Part shown: one piece after another, positions 63,197 to 64,000 of the stretch
Layout: every line of letters begins with the position of its first letter
Position numbering within the stretch: the stretch's first letter is position 1
Translations under genes and position numbers: made by a program
The notes under the pieces: generated by a model
What the model saw: only the letters and a program-made list of their open reading frames with translations
Databases searched by the model: none
What the model was told of the DNA's origin: nothing
Source: Limnobacter sp.
Lineage (GTDB): Bacteria > Pseudomonadota > Gammaproteobacteria > Burkholderiales > Burkholderiaceae_B
Length of the DNA stretch: 64,000 nt
Assembly: GCA_029866125.1 (NCBI GenBank)
Contig: JARWZZ010000001.1
Coordinates: 29,768-93,767 of the forward strand
Direction: 5' to 3'

Positions 63197-64000
63197 TTAT
63201 TTCAACAGGCTCAACACATTGTTGGGCAACTGATTGGCCTGGGCCAACATCGCAGTGCCTGCCTGTTGCAAAATCTGGCTTCGAGTCAAGCTGGCAGTCT
63301 CGGAAGCGAAATCCGCATCCATGATCCGACCGCGGGCAGCAGACAAATTCGTAATCGTAGTAGACAGGTTAGACACAGCCGCATCCAAGCGGTTGATACC
63401 AGCACCCAACACAGCGCGGCCAGAGTTCAAAGTATCCAAAGCCGTATCAATGTTGGTCAAAGCCGTGTTAGCACCGGCAACAGTAGCCAGCGAACCTGCA
63501 GCGGTTGCTGCGACAGCGTTTGCCGCATCAGTCAGGTTTACAGCAATCGTGTCACCTGTTTTTGAACCTGTCTGAATCGTCAGGGACGCCGTGGAACCAT
63601 CCAACAGTTTTACACCGTTGAAGTTCGCCTTCGCAGCTTGGTCAGTCACTTCCAGAGACAAAGACTGGAATTCAGCGTTCAAATTGGTGCGGTCAGAGCC
63701 AGTCAAAGTGCCAGTGGCAGACTGCACAGCCAACTCACGCATACGCTGCAAGTTATCAGAGATAGAACCGAGCGTACCGTCGGCCACCTGCAGTGCAGAG
63801 ATGCCGTCGTTCGCATTGCGCTTAGCCACTTCCATGCCGCGGGTGTCAGCATTCATGCGAGTGGCGATGGCCAGGCCGGCAGCATCATCACGGGCAGAGT
63901 TAACACGCAGACCCGAAGACAAACGAGCGATCGAGTTTTGCAGACCAGCGGAATTGGAAACCAAATTCTTTTGGGCGACTAGAGAAGCTGAGTTAGTGTT
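63197..64000 (-). CDS. fliC: Flagellin (N-terminal few residues missing)
   Basis: The frame is open to the right edge; only about five residues (usually MxxVI) are missing. The visible N-terminus NTNSASLVAQKNL is the conserved D0 region, followed by the D1 helix IARLSSGLRVNSARDDAAGLAIA. The central variable part is short (LTIQTGSKTGDTIAVNLTDAANAV) and the C-terminal D0 is RSQILQQAGTAMLAQANQLPNNVLSLLK. At roughly 270 residues this is a compact flagellin without D2/D3 domains. The RemA-free N-terminal TLR5 site region (LQRMRELAVQSATGT) is of the betaproteobacterial type. A 3' hairpin and terminator follow. Confidence 0.96.
   Translation of the reverse strand, partial: NTNSASLVAQKNLVSNSAGLQNSIARLSSGLRVNSARDDAAGLAIATRMNADTRGMEVAKRNANDGISALQVADGTLGSISDNLQRMRELAVQSATGTLTGSDRTNLNAEFQSLSLEVTDQAAKANFNGVKLLDGSTASLTIQTGSKTGDTIAVNLTDAANAVAATAAGSLATVAGANTALTNIDTALDTLNSGRAVLGAGINRLDAAVSNLSTTITNLSAARGRIMDADFASETASLTRSQILQQAGTAMLAQANQLPNNVLSLLK

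Overview
The window looks like chromosomal DNA from a betaproteobacterium of the order Burkholderiales. A Limnobacter-like organism is my best guess, inferred from gene content and order and not confirmed by any search. Pointers are the ffs-dnaX-ybaB-recR block, trxA-rho, folE2, an IorA/IorB-fused indolepyruvate oxidoreductase, a giant FAD/Fe-S oxidoreductase, a Tad pilus locus and a polar flagellin. I see no prophage, insertion sequence, CRISPR array or tRNA.

Layout. 1-9.5 kb: the 3' part of phoR, a HIT protein, a repeat-bearing gap, the FAD/Fe-S oxidoreductase, argS and cca. 9.5-12.2 kb: a light-response operon on the minus strand, made of a LitR/CarH-type B12 regulator, a DUF2256 zinc peptide and a 4Fe-4S photolyase. 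12.2-22 kb: folE2, then an overlapping plus-strand operon for membrane-lipid modification (FAD amine-oxidase-like protein, DUF1365, Cfa-type methyltransferase, chalcone-isomerase-like protein, MFS, DUF3833 lipoprotein, SDR, NTF2-like), followed by a diiron desaturase-like gene behind its own palindrome. 22-28 kb: rfaE2, PPK2, indolepyruvate oxidoreductase and an EcsC-like protein. 28.1-36.8 kb: a Tad/Flp pilus operon (flp, cpaB, cpaC, cpaE, cpaF, tadB, tadC, tadD and a small secreted protein). 36.8-43 kb: signalling genes (orphan histidine kinase, degenerate HD-GYP, Hpt), dsbB, tal and a CaiB-type CoA transferase. 42.7-52.4 kb: recR, ybaB, dnaX, the 4.5S RNA gene and addA/addB. 52.5-54.4 kb: trxA and rho, ending at a strong terminator.

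The most unusual region is 54.6-57.85 kb. A 74-residue peptide ending in Gly-Gly-Phe-Val-Trp is followed, after a hairpin, by two radical SAM proteins with extra C-terminal cysteines and a haem-oxygenase-fold diiron protein, all coupled by 4-bp overlaps. The set resembles PQQ and mycofactocin systems but matches neither, so I propose an undescribed RiPP or peptide-derived cofactor pathway.

57.9-64 kb holds stress and signalling genes (CsbD, DUF1328, a CHASE3 sensor kinase facing a NarL-type regulator, a BON protein, a single-domain receiver), a flavodoxin-fold oxidoreductase with an SRPBCC partner, DUF1232, and flagellin cut by the right edge.

A pattern runs through the whole window: short tandem repeats. 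Clear unit sizes are 12 or 15 bp inside genes (in frame) and 9, 13 or 14 bp just past stop codons, above all where genes converge.
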